A DNA stretch of 64,000 bases. It comes from Paraglaciecola sp. T6c (lineage in GTDB: Bacteria > Pseudomonadota > Gammaproteobacteria > Enterobacterales > Alteromonadaceae). The position numbers were made by a program, and so were the translations under genes. The notes beneath the pieces are model-generated. The model was given only the letters and a program-made list of their open reading frames with translations. It ran no database searches and was not told the DNA's origin. This document shows, piece after piece, positions 54,289 to 63,016 of the stretch. The stretch lies in NCBI RefSeq assembly GCF_000014225.1, contig NC_008228.1, positions 4,588,001 to 4,652,000 of the forward strand. The letters run 5' to 3'. The stretch's first letter is position 1; each line of letters begins with the position of its first letter.

Positions 54289-54813
54289 TTAGTTTTTGCG
54301 TCTACGTTTACTTCTTTGGCCTTGGGCCGGTTTACTGCTCAGTGCCATTGCCGTAGGCGCAAACTCTTTCATTGCTCTGCGGTACACTTCACGTTTGAAA
54401 GACACCACATTACGTACTGGATACCAAAAACTAACCCAGCGCCAGTCATCAAATTCAGGATGACCAGATTGCAGCAAATCAACGTCTTGCTCTTTGCAGG
54501 TCAGTTGTAACAAAAACCATTTTTGCTTTTGCCCAATACAAACAGGTGCGCTGCCCTGACGGATCAAGCGCTTTGGTAATTTGTATCGCAACCAATTTTT
54601 GGTTACCGCTAAAATTTTTACGTGTTCTGGTTTTAGTCCAACTTCCTCATAAAGTTCGCGGTACATGGTTTGTTCAGCAGTTTCACCTTCATCGATTCCG
54701 CCTTGCGGAAACTGCCAAGAATGTTGACCATAGCGGCGGGCCCAAAAGACCTGACCTAAGCTATTGCAAATCACTATGCCAACGTTGGCGCGGAATCCTT
54801 CGGCATCAATCAC
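54289..54813 (-). CDS. rppH: RNA 5'-pyrophosphohydrolase
   Basis: 174 residues from a GTG. Nudix box starting G-G-I-D-E-G-E-T at about 38 and ending R-E-L-Y-E-E-V-G-L, plus the family start [13 protein letters not shown]. RppH removes pyrophosphate from mRNA 5' ends and triggers RNase E decay. The C-terminal end has a basic tail (R-S-K-R-R-R-K-N), useful for RNA binding. First gene of the ptsP operon, divergent from the lysoplasmalogenase gene. Confidence 0.95.
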   Translation of the reverse strand: MIDAEGFRANVGIVICNSLGQVFWARRYGQHSWQFPQGGIDEGETAEQTMYRELYEEVGLKPEHVKILAVTKNWLRYKLPKRLIRQGSAPVCIGQKQKWFLLQLTCKEQDVDLLQSGHPEFDDWRWVSFWYPVRNVVSFKREVYRRAMKEFAPTAMALSSKPAQGQRSKRRRKN

Positions 54814-54872
54814 TTAGACTCCCGAGAATTCAATTCTTTTATTGATTGGCATTCTTCCATAAACTACTGACT

Positions 54873-55523
54873 ATGCATAGAATAATCACAACAATTTACT
54901 GGCTCTTAGCCCTAAGCTACATAACAAGTACGCTGACAACGACCTATTCGTGGAGCTTTCTACATAAAGCGGCCCCGATATTACTGCTAGGCGTCATCGC
55001 GGGAAAACAAACAGATTTGCCAGCAAGATGGTGGTTAATAGCGGGCATATTGTCCAGCGCCGCGGGCGATATGCTACTTGCCTTGCCTCTCAAGCACAGT
55101 TTCATACTGGGCCTTAGTGCATTTGCCTTAGCACACATTTTATACTCGATATTCTTGTTTCGTTGGCGAAATCTTGACCGTTTAAATTTACTCACCGTCA
55201 GTTTATTTTCGGCGTATTTAGTGGCCATGCTGTTTCTGCTGCTACCTGCAGTCGGCTCGCTTCAACTGCCGGTAATAGGCTATTTTGTTGCCATAAGTGT
55301 AATGTTTATCAGTGCGCTTGCAGCGAATACGCAGGGATATGCATTACGCTTAGGCGCATTGTTGTTTGTGGTATCTGATAGTTTATTGGCCATTAATGCC
55401 TTTATCACGCCGTTACCTTTGCAAAGCGTACTTGTCATGAGTACCTATTACGCGGCGCAATTTTTTATCGTGAAGGGCTGCATTCAATTAGTAAAAGTGC
55501 CAAGGGGGAACGAGTTTGTCTAA
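54873..55523 (+). CDS. YhhN/TMEM86-family lysoplasmalogenase-like protein
   Basis: 216 residues from the ATG at 54873; a TTG at 54846 is also in frame. Eight hydrophobic helices. The family pattern includes K-A-A-P-I-L-L-L-G near residue 32, S-A-A-G-D-M-L-L-A near 65 and V-S-D-S-L-L-A near 165, with the conserved Asp residues. Relatives in animals cleave vinyl-ether lysolipids; the bacterial role is unclear. Its stop overlaps the mutH start, so the two are coupled. Confidence 0.85.
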   Translation: MHRIITTIYWLLALSYITSTLTTTYSWSFLHKAAPILLLGVIAGKQTDLPARWWLIAGILSSAAGDMLLALPLKHSFILGLSAFALAHILYSIFLFRWRNLDRLNLLTVSLFSAYLVAMLFLLLPAVGSLQLPVIGYFVAISVMFISALAANTQGYALRLGALLFVVSDSLLAINAFITPLPLQSVLVMSTYYAAQFFIVKGCIQLVKVPRGNEFV

Positions 55524-56202
55524 TAATCCATCACAAATTAAAGCCCCACCAAACAGTATTGACGAATTGCTTGAACGCGCTGGATCACTGGCAGGGCTGA
55601 CCTTAGGCGAGTTAGCACAAAGCAAGAATATTCGTGTTCCCAACGATTTTAAGCGTGAAAAAGGCTGGAGTGGTCAGCTACTTGAGCTGGCTCTAGGTGC
55701 CGAAGCGGGCTCAAAAGCGCAGCAAGATTTTGCCAGTATAGGCGTTGAACTCAAAACCATCCCCATTGACGTAAACGGGTATCCTCTTGAAACGACTTAT
55801 GTTTGTTATGCGCATTTAGTTGATGTGGCAGGTATTCACTGGGCCACCAGTAGCGTGCGCAATAAGCTAAATAAAGTCTTGTGGGTTCCCATAGATGGCA
55901 GGCGCGACATCCCCCCAAGCGAGCGCGTTATAGGCACACCATTTTTATGGTCCCTACAAGGTCAACAAGAAGCGTATTTGCGCCAAGATTGGGAGGAAAT
56001 AATGGACATGATTGCCATGGGGGACATTGAAAAGGTAACCGCGCGCTATGGTGAGTATATGCAGTTACGCCCTAAAGCTGCGAACGGCAGCGTCTTAACC
56101 GATGCTATAGGGAAAAATGGCCAAATCATTCAAACTCGCCCTAGAGGATTCTATTTAAGAAAAGAATTCACCCGTAAAATTTTACATGACTACTTCTCGT
56201 GA
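55516..56202 (+). CDS. mutH: DNA mismatch repair endonuclease MutH
   Basis: 228 residues, equal to the E. coli protein, from a TTG preceded by AAGGGGGA. The nuclease core shows G-V-E-L-K-T-I-P (Glu and Lys of the D-ExK centre) near residue 77, with the Asp in the preceding helix-strand region. MutH nicks the unmethylated strand at hemimethylated GATC when activated by MutS/MutL. Its presence implies Dam-directed repair, limiting the organism to gammaproteobacteria with Dam. Overlaps the lysoplasmalogenase gene by 8 bases. Confidence 0.95.
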   Translation: MSNNPSQIKAPPNSIDELLERAGSLAGLTLGELAQSKNIRVPNDFKREKGWSGQLLELALGAEAGSKAQQDFASIGVELKTIPIDVNGYPLETTYVCYAHLVDVAGIHWATSSVRNKLNKVLWVPIDGRRDIPPSERVIGTPFLWSLQGQQEAYLRQDWEEIMDMIAMGDIEKVTARYGEYMQLRPKAANGSVLTDAIGKNGQIIQTRPRGFYLRKEFTRKILHDYFS

Positions 56203-56232
56203 CAATCCCCTAAATGTAAAGCGTTCAGGTAC

Positions 56233-56259
56233 GAAAAAGGCGTCGAAAGACGCCTTTAT
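56233..56259. terminator. Bidirectional terminator after mutH
   Basis: AAAGGCGTC and GACGCCTTT form a 9-bp stem with a GAAA-like tetraloop between mutH (plus) and the aldehyde dehydrogenase gene (minus), flanked by A and T. Confidence 0.88.
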
Positions 56260-56274
56260 AATTCGTAATCCGTG

Positions 56275-57705
56275 CTACTGAGGGGTTCTGAGTACCATCA
56301 AACGTATTTCAGTCATGTCGTCCATGGCATAGGTAATACCTTCACGTCCTAGCCCTGACTCCTTCACACCGCCATAGGGCATGTTATCCACACGCCAGCT
56401 TGGCACATCCCCAATCACCACGCCGCCAACGTCTAACTCATCCCACGCTTTGTGCGCCTTGTAAATGTCACGTGTGAAAATACCGGCTTGTAAACCAAAC
56501 TGGCTGTTGTTCACTTCTTTTAATGCTTCATCAAAATCACTGAACGAACTGATGATAGATACAGGACCAAATGCTTCCTCTGAATTAACCGTTGCATCGT
56601 GCGCCACGCCTTCGAGCAAAGTAGCTTGCAACATAGCACCATCGCGTTCACCGCCGGCCAATACGGTCGCGCCACTTTTCACCGCTTCTTGGATCCAATC
56701 ATCTAAACGCTCAGCTTCAGATTCAGAAATCATAGGCCCGATGAAGGTATCTTCATCAAGGGGATCGCCGTGAACCAAATTAGCCACTTTTTCCGTATAG
56801 CGCTGCTTAAACTCGCTATACAGTTTTTCATGCACCAATATACGTTGCACGCTGATACAGCTTTGTCCTGACTGATAATAGGCACCAAAAATAATGCGTT
56901 CGATGGCATCATCAAGGTCTGTGTCTTCATCGACCACGCAAGCAGCATTACCGCCTAGTTCCAAAATGACGGGCTTTTTACCGGCTTTGGCTTTTAGCTC
57001 CCACCCCACTTGAGGTGAACCGGTAAAGCTAAGCAATTTAAAGCGCTCGTCGGTAGTAAATAAGTCAGCGCCGTCACGGCTGCACGGTAGTATCGAAAAC
57101 GCCCCTTCTGGTAAATCCGTTTCCGCTAAAATTTCACCTATGATAATGGCCCCAAGAGGTGTACGGCTCGCAGGTTTCATCACAAAAGCACACCCTACTG
57201 CTAGCGCAGGGGCTATTTTATGTGCCGCCAAATTCAACGGAAAGTTAAACGGCGAGATAAACGAGCATGGCCCAATCGGCACATGTTTATACTGCCCTTG
57301 GTAACCTTTCGCTCGAGGGGTGATTTCTAGATTAAGCACTTCACCTTTCATACGCACTGATTCTTCGGCGGCAATTCTAAAGGTATCGATTAACCGAGTC
57401 ACTTCACCTCTCGCATCTTTAATTGGCTTACCCGCTTCAATACACAAGGCATGCGCCAGTTCATCAAAGCGCTCTTCAAAACGTTTAACGCAGTGATTTA
57501 AAATAGCCTGACGCTCATAAGGTGCCATTTTGTTTAGCAGGGGTTGAGCTTTCTCGGCGGCATCTATTGCTTTATCAATCACCTCGGCATCAGCCAATGC
57601 AGCATACGTGGCTACCTCGCCCGTGTACTTATTGGTGATTTTCAGATCGCGATTGGCATACACCGCTTTGCTCGCAAGATAATAGGGATATTCTTTCGCT
57701 AACAT
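56275..57705 (-). CDS. NAD(P)-dependent aldehyde dehydrogenase
   Basis: 476 residues from the ATG at 57705, chosen because AAGGA precedes it and the upstream start lies inside the previous gene. Catalytic Cys in G-Q-S-C-I-S near residue 285 and catalytic Glu in L-E-L-G-G-N near 252, with F-T-G-S-P-Q-V-G near 230. The sequence resembles lactaldehyde/glyceraldehyde-type members. It lies 10 bases after the acetolactate-synthase-like gene, so it probably oxidises the aldehyde that enzyme makes or consumes. Substrate not known. Confidence 0.9.
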   Translation of the reverse strand: MLAKEYPYYLASKAVYANRDLKITNKYTGEVATYAALADAEVIDKAIDAAEKAQPLLNKMAPYERQAILNHCVKRFEERFDELAHALCIEAGKPIKDARGEVTRLIDTFRIAAEESVRMKGEVLNLEITPRAKGYQGQYKHVPIGPCSFISPFNFPLNLAAHKIAPALAVGCAFVMKPASRTPLGAIIIGEILAETDLPEGAFSILPCSRDGADLFTTDERFKLLSFTGSPQVGWELKAKAGKKPVILELGGNAACVVDEDTDLDDAIERIIFGAYYQSGQSCISVQRILVHEKLYSEFKQRYTEKVANLVHGDPLDEDTFIGPMISESEAERLDDWIQEAVKSGATVLAGGERDGAMLQATLLEGVAHDATVNSEEAFGPVSIISSFSDFDEALKEVNNSQFGLQAGIFTRDIYKAHKAWDELDVGGVVIGDVPSWRVDNMPYGGVKESGLGREGITYAMDDMTEIRLMVLRTPQ

Positions 57706-57715
57706 TCTGTATTCC

Positions 57716-59356
57716 TTATAGTTGTTGACTACGTTCACGGAGAGTTTCGTTCAACGTTTGGTCATTAAGGCTATAATCAACGGGCACATCAATGACATGC
57801 ACGCCAGGCTCAGATAAACATGATTTCACCAGCGGTAATATTTGATCCGCCGCTTCTACTCTCCAGCCTTTCGCACCGTAGCTTTCTGCATATTTCACAA
57901 AATCAGGGTTGCCATAATCCAAACCGTAGTTAGCAAACTGCATGTTGGCTTGCTTCCACTTGATCATGCCATAAGCGTCATCTCTTAGAATGATGACGAC
58001 TATGTGCAAATTCAACCTTACGGCCGTTTCTAACTCTTGGCTGTTCATCATAAATCCGCCGTCACCACACACTGTCAGCACAGGTTTATCAGGATGAACC
58101 ATTTTCGCTGCCATCGCTGAGGGCAGCCCTGCGCCCATTGTGGCCAAGGCGTTATCAAGCAGTAAGGTGTTGGTCAGTGCCGCGGGGTAGTTGCGCGCAA
58201 ACCAGATTTTGTACACGCCGTTATCCAGAGTGACGATGCCATCACGTGGCATGGCTTCGCGGATGTCTTTAACAAACCGTTCAGGTAAAACAGGGAAACG
58301 ATCGTCATTTTCGCTTTCCGCTTTATGATCGAGATACGCCTGATGCACTTTTTTGAAGAAACTAAACTCCCAATTACTTTGCTGCTGAATTTGCTCTTTT
58401 ATTTGCCAGATACTGTTCGCAATATCACCCACTACTTCTAACTGCGGGAAATACACAGGGTCAACCGCAGCGGGCTCAAAGTTAATATGAATCACCTCAC
58501 GGCCACCGTGCTGCATAAAAAACGGCGGTTTTTCAACGACATCGTGGCCAACGTTGATGATTAAGTCTGAACTATCGATCACTCGGTGTACAAAATCGCC
58601 AGAGGAAAGCGCAGTGTTACCCATAAACAATTCATGTGATTCATCTAATACGCCTTTACCCATTTGGGTAGTGACATAAGGAATACCGGTTTTTTCAACG
58701 AATTCTTTGAGCATTTTGGAGGTGAGTTTGCGGTTTGCTGCCGCGCCAATAAGCAATAATGGAGAGCGTGCGCCCTCTATCATTTCAATTGCCTTATTAA
58801 TCGCTTTGTATTCAGCGATGGGGCGGCGAGAAATGCTAGGTTTAAGTAACTGAGCTTGGGTGGTTTCTGCCGCAATATCTTCTGGTAATTCGATATGCGT
58901 TGCACCAGGGCGTTCTTCATGAGCAAGACGAAATGCTTCACGCACCACAGATGGAATGCGATCACCACTGACCACCTGTGTGGTGTACTTAGTAATCGAA
59001 CGCATCATGTCCACAACATCAATGACCTGAAAGCGCCCCTGCTTGCTGGTTTTCACCGGTTTTTGGCCAGTGATCATCAACATGGGCATTGCACCTAATT
59101 GAGCGTATGCACCGGGAGTCACCAAGTTAGTTGCGCCGGGGCCAAGTGTCGATAAACACACACCCACTTTTCCGGTTAATCGACCATAGGTGGCCGCCAT
59201 AAAACCTGCGCCTTGCTCATGGCGGGTTAAGATTAATTTGATGTCTGAGTCTCGTAACGATTCAAGCAAATCTAAGTTTTCTTCACCTGGGATACCAAAA
59301 ATATACTCAACACCTTCTGCCTCTAGGGCTTTAACAAATAAATCTGACGCTTTCAT
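57716..59356 (-). CDS. Acetolactate-synthase-like thiamine-diphosphate enzyme
   Basis: 546 residues. The catalytic Glu lies in T-R-H-E-Q-G-A-G-F near residue 47, and the thiamine-diphosphate motif G-D-G-G-F-M-M-N-S-Q-E-L-E near 440 precedes Y-G-M-I-K-W-K. It resembles the large subunit of acetolactate synthase, particularly the catabolic single-subunit type, since no small subunit gene is near. Its partner is an aldehyde dehydrogenase, which is not part of branched-chain amino-acid synthesis. A different 2-oxo-acid reaction is therefore possible. Confidence 0.88.
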   Translation of the reverse strand: MKASDLFVKALEAEGVEYIFGIPGEENLDLLESLRDSDIKLILTRHEQGAGFMAATYGRLTGKVGVCLSTLGPGATNLVTPGAYAQLGAMPMLMITGQKPVKTSKQGRFQVIDVVDMMRSITKYTTQVVSGDRIPSVVREAFRLAHEERPGATHIELPEDIAAETTQAQLLKPSISRRPIAEYKAINKAIEMIEGARSPLLLIGAAANRKLTSKMLKEFVEKTGIPYVTTQMGKGVLDESHELFMGNTALSSGDFVHRVIDSSDLIINVGHDVVEKPPFFMQHGGREVIHINFEPAAVDPVYFPQLEVVGDIANSIWQIKEQIQQQSNWEFSFFKKVHQAYLDHKAESENDDRFPVLPERFVKDIREAMPRDGIVTLDNGVYKIWFARNYPAALTNTLLLDNALATMGAGLPSAMAAKMVHPDKPVLTVCGDGGFMMNSQELETAVRLNLHIVVIILRDDAYGMIKWKQANMQFANYGLDYGNPDFVKYAESYGAKGWRVEAADQILPLVKSCLSEPGVHVIDVPVDYSLNDQTLNETLRERSQQL

Positions 59357-59516
59357 TTCATCTCCGCTTTGCTATTGAACGCACTCAGTACGTAGGTAAT
59401 CATCTTAATCAATCACATCTTGCTAGTGCACGTGACACACACGAACGCCTTTAAAACACCTAGCATGACAGTGTTCAAAAAAGATTAAAGTTCTAAAAAC
59501 CGATTACTTAAATCGA

Positions 59517-61004
59517 TTAATTATTAGCGCACCATGCCGTTAATTCTGCTTTCACATTAGGCTCAACTGATAACAGGTGACGCTCGAGTAAAATATTCAG
59601 CGCATCGCGCATGCTTTTATCGTCTTCACCGCGTAGCACGCCCCAAGGATTGCTGCTCCCCTGGTGTGCGTCATACGCATTTATTGCATCTAAGGCACCC
59701 CATATGACCTTGCATGCTGCAAGTTTATTGCGCTTGGATGGTAATCCTATGTCCTTCGCGCTCATTGTGTCGTGAATAAGTTGCGGCATTGTCACTTTTT
59801 TGGCTGCATCATCCTGACGTGCAGGTGAGTCTTTTCGTATTGCATTCTCACTCGTTGCAGTCAAACACAGCGCTCCTAGCGACAATTGCACGTGCATACT
59901 ATGTGGTTTAGCTAACACAGAACGTAATCTAGTTAGCACGTTAGCAGTTTTATTGAATTCGGCCAGTTTACAATTAACCTGTCCGTGATAAGGGGCCTTA
60001 TGCTGAGTCAGAAAATCGCTGGTGTGCAAATGCATAGCATCAAGCATCAAATCTGCTTCTTGGTATTGCACAGATAAAGTATCAAGCTTGACCTGCAATG
60101 TTTGAACGACTGATGATGCCAATAAGCCAGCAGAGCCACTGTCAGCAATTATCGCCTGTGACTCAAACGCGTGCTGGTATATAGCTAAAATCTCCTGCAC
60201 TAGAATGATTCCTGCGCGCATGTTACGCCAATCATTCACGCGTTGGCTTTGATAAAACGCAGCTTCTCCTTGCTGCCATACCTCAAGTGCTTGCTCAAGC
60301 ATTGATACCCCATGTTGGATGGGGGAGCATTCTAATGAAACACTAAAATAAGGCGCTGGCGTATAAGTTGGCTCTGCAAGGTTGTCTGCTAGGCGATAGC
60401 CTCTAGCCGCTTTAGAGTGCAGGCCTACACGTAAGGGGGTTATATCAACAAGCTGCTGGGCCAGTTCAAAAAGCTCACTGGGTTCGCCTTGTTTAAGCTC
60501 GAGCTCGATTTCACAGATATCGACAGTCCTGCCATTCGCTGAAATAGCTCCTTGGTCAAACACTAATTCCACTTGTGTGCCGCTACCAAGCGTAATGAGA
60601 TACGTGTGGCGCATAAAATCCGTTGAGAACATCAAGTAAAGGTCATCTTCCAAGACTCTCAGATCAATAGATTGTGGCCATATATCCTCATCAAACAAGG
60701 CTAATTGCAGAACAGGACTGGGCAGCGAGACATTATATTCAGGGCGTTGATGCATACCCGCGATAACACGCCCTTTGGTTTTCACCGTTTGCTCATACTC
60801 GCCGTTATGCCCCCGAATCCGAAGACCGACATCATGCTTGCGCAAAGTGCGCTGCGGGGTTTCGAAGTAGTCATTACGCAGTTGCTTCTGAGCTAAAACC
60901 GTGTAATTTAGTTGGCTTTGCGTCAACCAAGATAAAATATCTTGCTGTGCGCTTGGTGTTGCAAGCAACTTTAATTCAATTTCTAGGTCCATAGTGACTG
61001 TCAT
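59517..61004 (-). CDS. CYTH-CHAD inorganic triphosphatase (YgiF type)
   Basis: 495 residues; a second start at 60992 would put the signature at residues 3-8. The CYTH domain (1-205) begins with E-I-E-L-K-L, the metal- and phosphate-binding ExExK. The CHAD domain (about 225-495) is helical with regularly spaced His/Arg residues. Known relatives hydrolyse tripolyphosphate, and CHAD binds polyphosphate. It is divergent from the SH3-domain gene, the same neighbour pair as ygiF/ygiM in enterics. Confidence 0.9.
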   Translation of the reverse strand: MTVTMDLEIELKLLATPSAQQDILSWLTQSQLNYTVLAQKQLRNDYFETPQRTLRKHDVGLRIRGHNGEYEQTVKTKGRVIAGMHQRPEYNVSLPSPVLQLALFDEDIWPQSIDLRVLEDDLYLMFSTDFMRHTYLITLGSGTQVELVFDQGAISANGRTVDICEIELELKQGEPSELFELAQQLVDITPLRVGLHSKAARGYRLADNLAEPTYTPAPYFSVSLECSPIQHGVSMLEQALEVWQQGEAAFYQSQRVNDWRNMRAGIILVQEILAIYQHAFESQAIIADSGSAGLLASSVVQTLQVKLDTLSVQYQEADLMLDAMHLHTSDFLTQHKAPYHGQVNCKLAEFNKTANVLTRLRSVLAKPHSMHVQLSLGALCLTATSENAIRKDSPARQDDAAKKVTMPQLIHDTMSAKDIGLPSKRNKLAACKVIWGALDAINAYDAHQGSSNPWGVLRGEDDKSMRDALNILLERHLLSVEPNVKAELTAWCANN

Positions 61005-61148
61005 TTAATTTTAAAAAAGTACCTTACCTTTCCCTTTTATGCAGTACAACGGTGAACGGGAGGTATAAGACTAATCAGGTTCACCTATTGCCTTTCCTAT
61101 AGCTAGGCCATAAGATCGAGCCAGACATTCAGAGACTATATATTTATT

Positions 61149-61748
61149 ATGCTAAAGCGATTTTTGTTCAGTGTTACCTGCGCCTTATTTTTGTTGCCTT
61201 CCATACAGGCAAGTGCTCAACAATCTCAGGGCGAAACCCAGTATATTTCAGACGATTTATTCACTTTTTTACATTCAGGCCCAGGTAGAAACTACCGTAT
61301 TCTAGGCTCAGTTGTGGCGGGCTCTGAAGTCACAGTGTTACAAACAGACAGTGACAGTAATTATGTAGAGATCGTCGATGATAAAGACCGGACAGGTTGG
61401 GTCGACGGTGAATTTGTTAGTCCTCAAAAAAGTTTGCGTGAACTCGTCCCTGGCTTGCAGCAACAACTTGCCGATGCCACACAGAGCAATAACGCTCAAC
61501 AAGATGAGAACGACAGTTTACGACAGCAATTTTCTGAGTTGCAGTCGCAAAATGACAGACTGACGAAACAACTTAAAACCTTGGAACAGCAAAACGCTGA
61601 TTTTAGTCAGAAATTGGATGCGGCCGACCAAACTGAAAAAATGCAGTGGTTTACCCGTGGCGGTATCGTGGCGCTTATCAGCTTAATTCTAGGGGTTATA
61701 GTCGCTTATTTGCCCAAGAAACGACGCAAAAGTGATACTTGGATGTAG
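61149..61748 (+). CDS. SH3-domain protein, TIGR04211/YgiM type
   Basis: 199 residues. Signal peptide to about residue 24, bacterial SH3 domain (28-90; F-L-H-S-G-P-G-R-N-Y-R-I-L-G), long coiled coil (100-160) and one C-terminal membrane helix (168-190) with a basic cytoplasmic tail. This is the YgiM layout, an inner-membrane protein facing the periplasm. The role is not settled. It lies next to the CYTH/CHAD gene as in E. coli. Confidence 0.88.
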   Translation: MLKRFLFSVTCALFLLPSIQASAQQSQGETQYISDDLFTFLHSGPGRNYRILGSVVAGSEVTVLQTDSDSNYVEIVDDKDRTGWVDGEFVSPQKSLRELVPGLQQQLADATQSNNAQQDENDSLRQQFSELQSQNDRLTKQLKTLEQQNADFSQKLDAADQTEKMQWFTRGGIVALISLILGVIVAYLPKKRRKSDTWM

Positions 61749-61767
61749 TTTATAATCAGCTAATGGA

Positions 61768-61790
61768 AGCCGCCAATGGGCGGCTTTTTT
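61768..61790 (+). terminator. Terminator after the SH3-domain gene
   Basis: AGCCGCC-AAT-GGGCGGCT stem followed by six T, 20 bases after the stop. Confidence 0.88.
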
Positions 61791-61829
61791 GCGTTATACC
61801 GAATAGAGTACCCACTTAAGGAATTCGTC

Positions 61830-62471
61830 ATGCCCTCCGCGGACATATTGCTCTCTTTTGCCCTTGCTGCATTGTTACTCAGCCTTTCTCCTGGGCCGTC
61901 TAATTTGTACATAATGGCGCGCAGCATTAGCCAAGGGCATGTTGCGGGTATCGCGGCTGCAGGCGGAATGGCGGTTGGCTCGCTGGTGTATGTGTTAGCA
62001 ACGGCTTTTGGCCTAGCGGCAATCTTTATCTATTTTCCTCTGGCATTTATGCTATTGAAACTAGCTGGAGCTGCCTACTTGCTTTACCTAGGGTGGGTTT
62101 ATTTGTTCAGCACTAAGCACAGTGATGAAAGCAAACCTAGAGTAACCATCATGACTATTCCACGCATTTTTATGCAAAGCATCATCGTCGAATTGACTAA
62201 TCCTAAAACCGCATTATTTTTCATCGCGTTTTTACCACAATTTATTCAACACGATGCTGGCTCAGTCATTTTGCAGTTTGCCATATTAGGTGGCATGTAC
62301 GCACTTATCGCTTTTATGTGTGACATTTGCGTGGCAATGCTAGCTGGCAAATTGGGTTCGTGGCTTAACCAGCATCCCGCATTCGAGGTATGGCAGAACC
62401 GGCTTAGTGGTGGGCTCCTTTTATCGTTAGGAAGTTATATTGCGATAGATGAACTACTAATACGGGACTAA
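61830..62471 (+). CDS. LysE/RhtB-family amino-acid exporter
   Basis: 213 residues from the ATG at 61830 with AAGGA upstream. The family signature S-P-G-P-S-N-L-Y-I-M-A near residue 19 and A-G-A-A-Y-L-L-Y-L-G-W near 75 are present, along with N-P-K-T-A-L-F-F. Six membrane helices. It exports amino acids or derivatives. Substrate unknown. Confidence 0.9.
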   Translation: MPSADILLSFALAALLLSLSPGPSNLYIMARSISQGHVAGIAAAGGMAVGSLVYVLATAFGLAAIFIYFPLAFMLLKLAGAAYLLYLGWVYLFSTKHSDESKPRVTIMTIPRIFMQSIIVELTNPKTALFFIAFLPQFIQHDAGSVILQFAILGGMYALIAFMCDICVAMLAGKLGSWLNQHPAFEVWQNRLSGGLLLSLGSYIAIDELLIRD

Positions 62472-62511
62472 CTTCATGACTACACTGAATTTTTAATATA
62501 AGGACTTACTA

Positions 62512-63015
62512 ATGCAACTTTTAGCAAAATTACTGAAAGCCCTAAACTCGGACGATAGTCCTTGGCAGTTGGCTTTTGGCGTCATGTTAGGGATGATAAT
62601 GGGGCTCACTCCATTCTTAGGCCTACACAGCATCATTATTTTATTCATTGTACTTTTTCTAAGAGTTAACCTTAGTACTTTCTTACTCGCTTATGCGCTG
62701 TTTTCCGGGCTTACATTAATGCTTAACCCTATGATGGCAAGTATCGGCGAATCCCTACTGACCTCAGCTAATTTAACCTCTATGTGGACCAGCTTATATA
62801 ACTCCACATTTGGTCAACTTACCCAGTTTTACCACACACTTACCTTGGGAAGCTTATTGTTCAGTCTAATTTTAGCGCCGTTCATTTTGGTTATCAGTAA
62901 GATGTTAGTCGTGCAATATCGCGTGCGTTTTATGCAATGGGTGAACAAACTAAAACTGGTGCAGTTCCTCAAAAGCAGTCGTATATACCAAATTTATCAG
63001 ACGCTAGGAGAATAA
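62512..63015 (+). CDS. TIGR03546 family membrane protein
   Basis: 167 residues, three to four membrane helices; a DUF2062-like G-V-M-L-G-M-I-M-G-L-T-P-F-L-G-L-H near residue 25. It is followed after one base by a long TIGR03545-type gene. The two families occur as a pair in gammaproteobacteria and probably form an envelope complex of unknown purpose. AAGGA-like ribosome site upstream. Confidence 0.85.
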   Translation: MQLLAKLLKALNSDDSPWQLAFGVMLGMIMGLTPFLGLHSIIILFIVLFLRVNLSTFLLAYALFSGLTLMLNPMMASIGESLLTSANLTSMWTSLYNSTFGQLTQFYHTLTLGSLLFSLILAPFILVISKMLVVQYRVRFMQWVNKLKLVQFLKSSRIYQIYQTLGE

Positions 63016-63016
63016 C

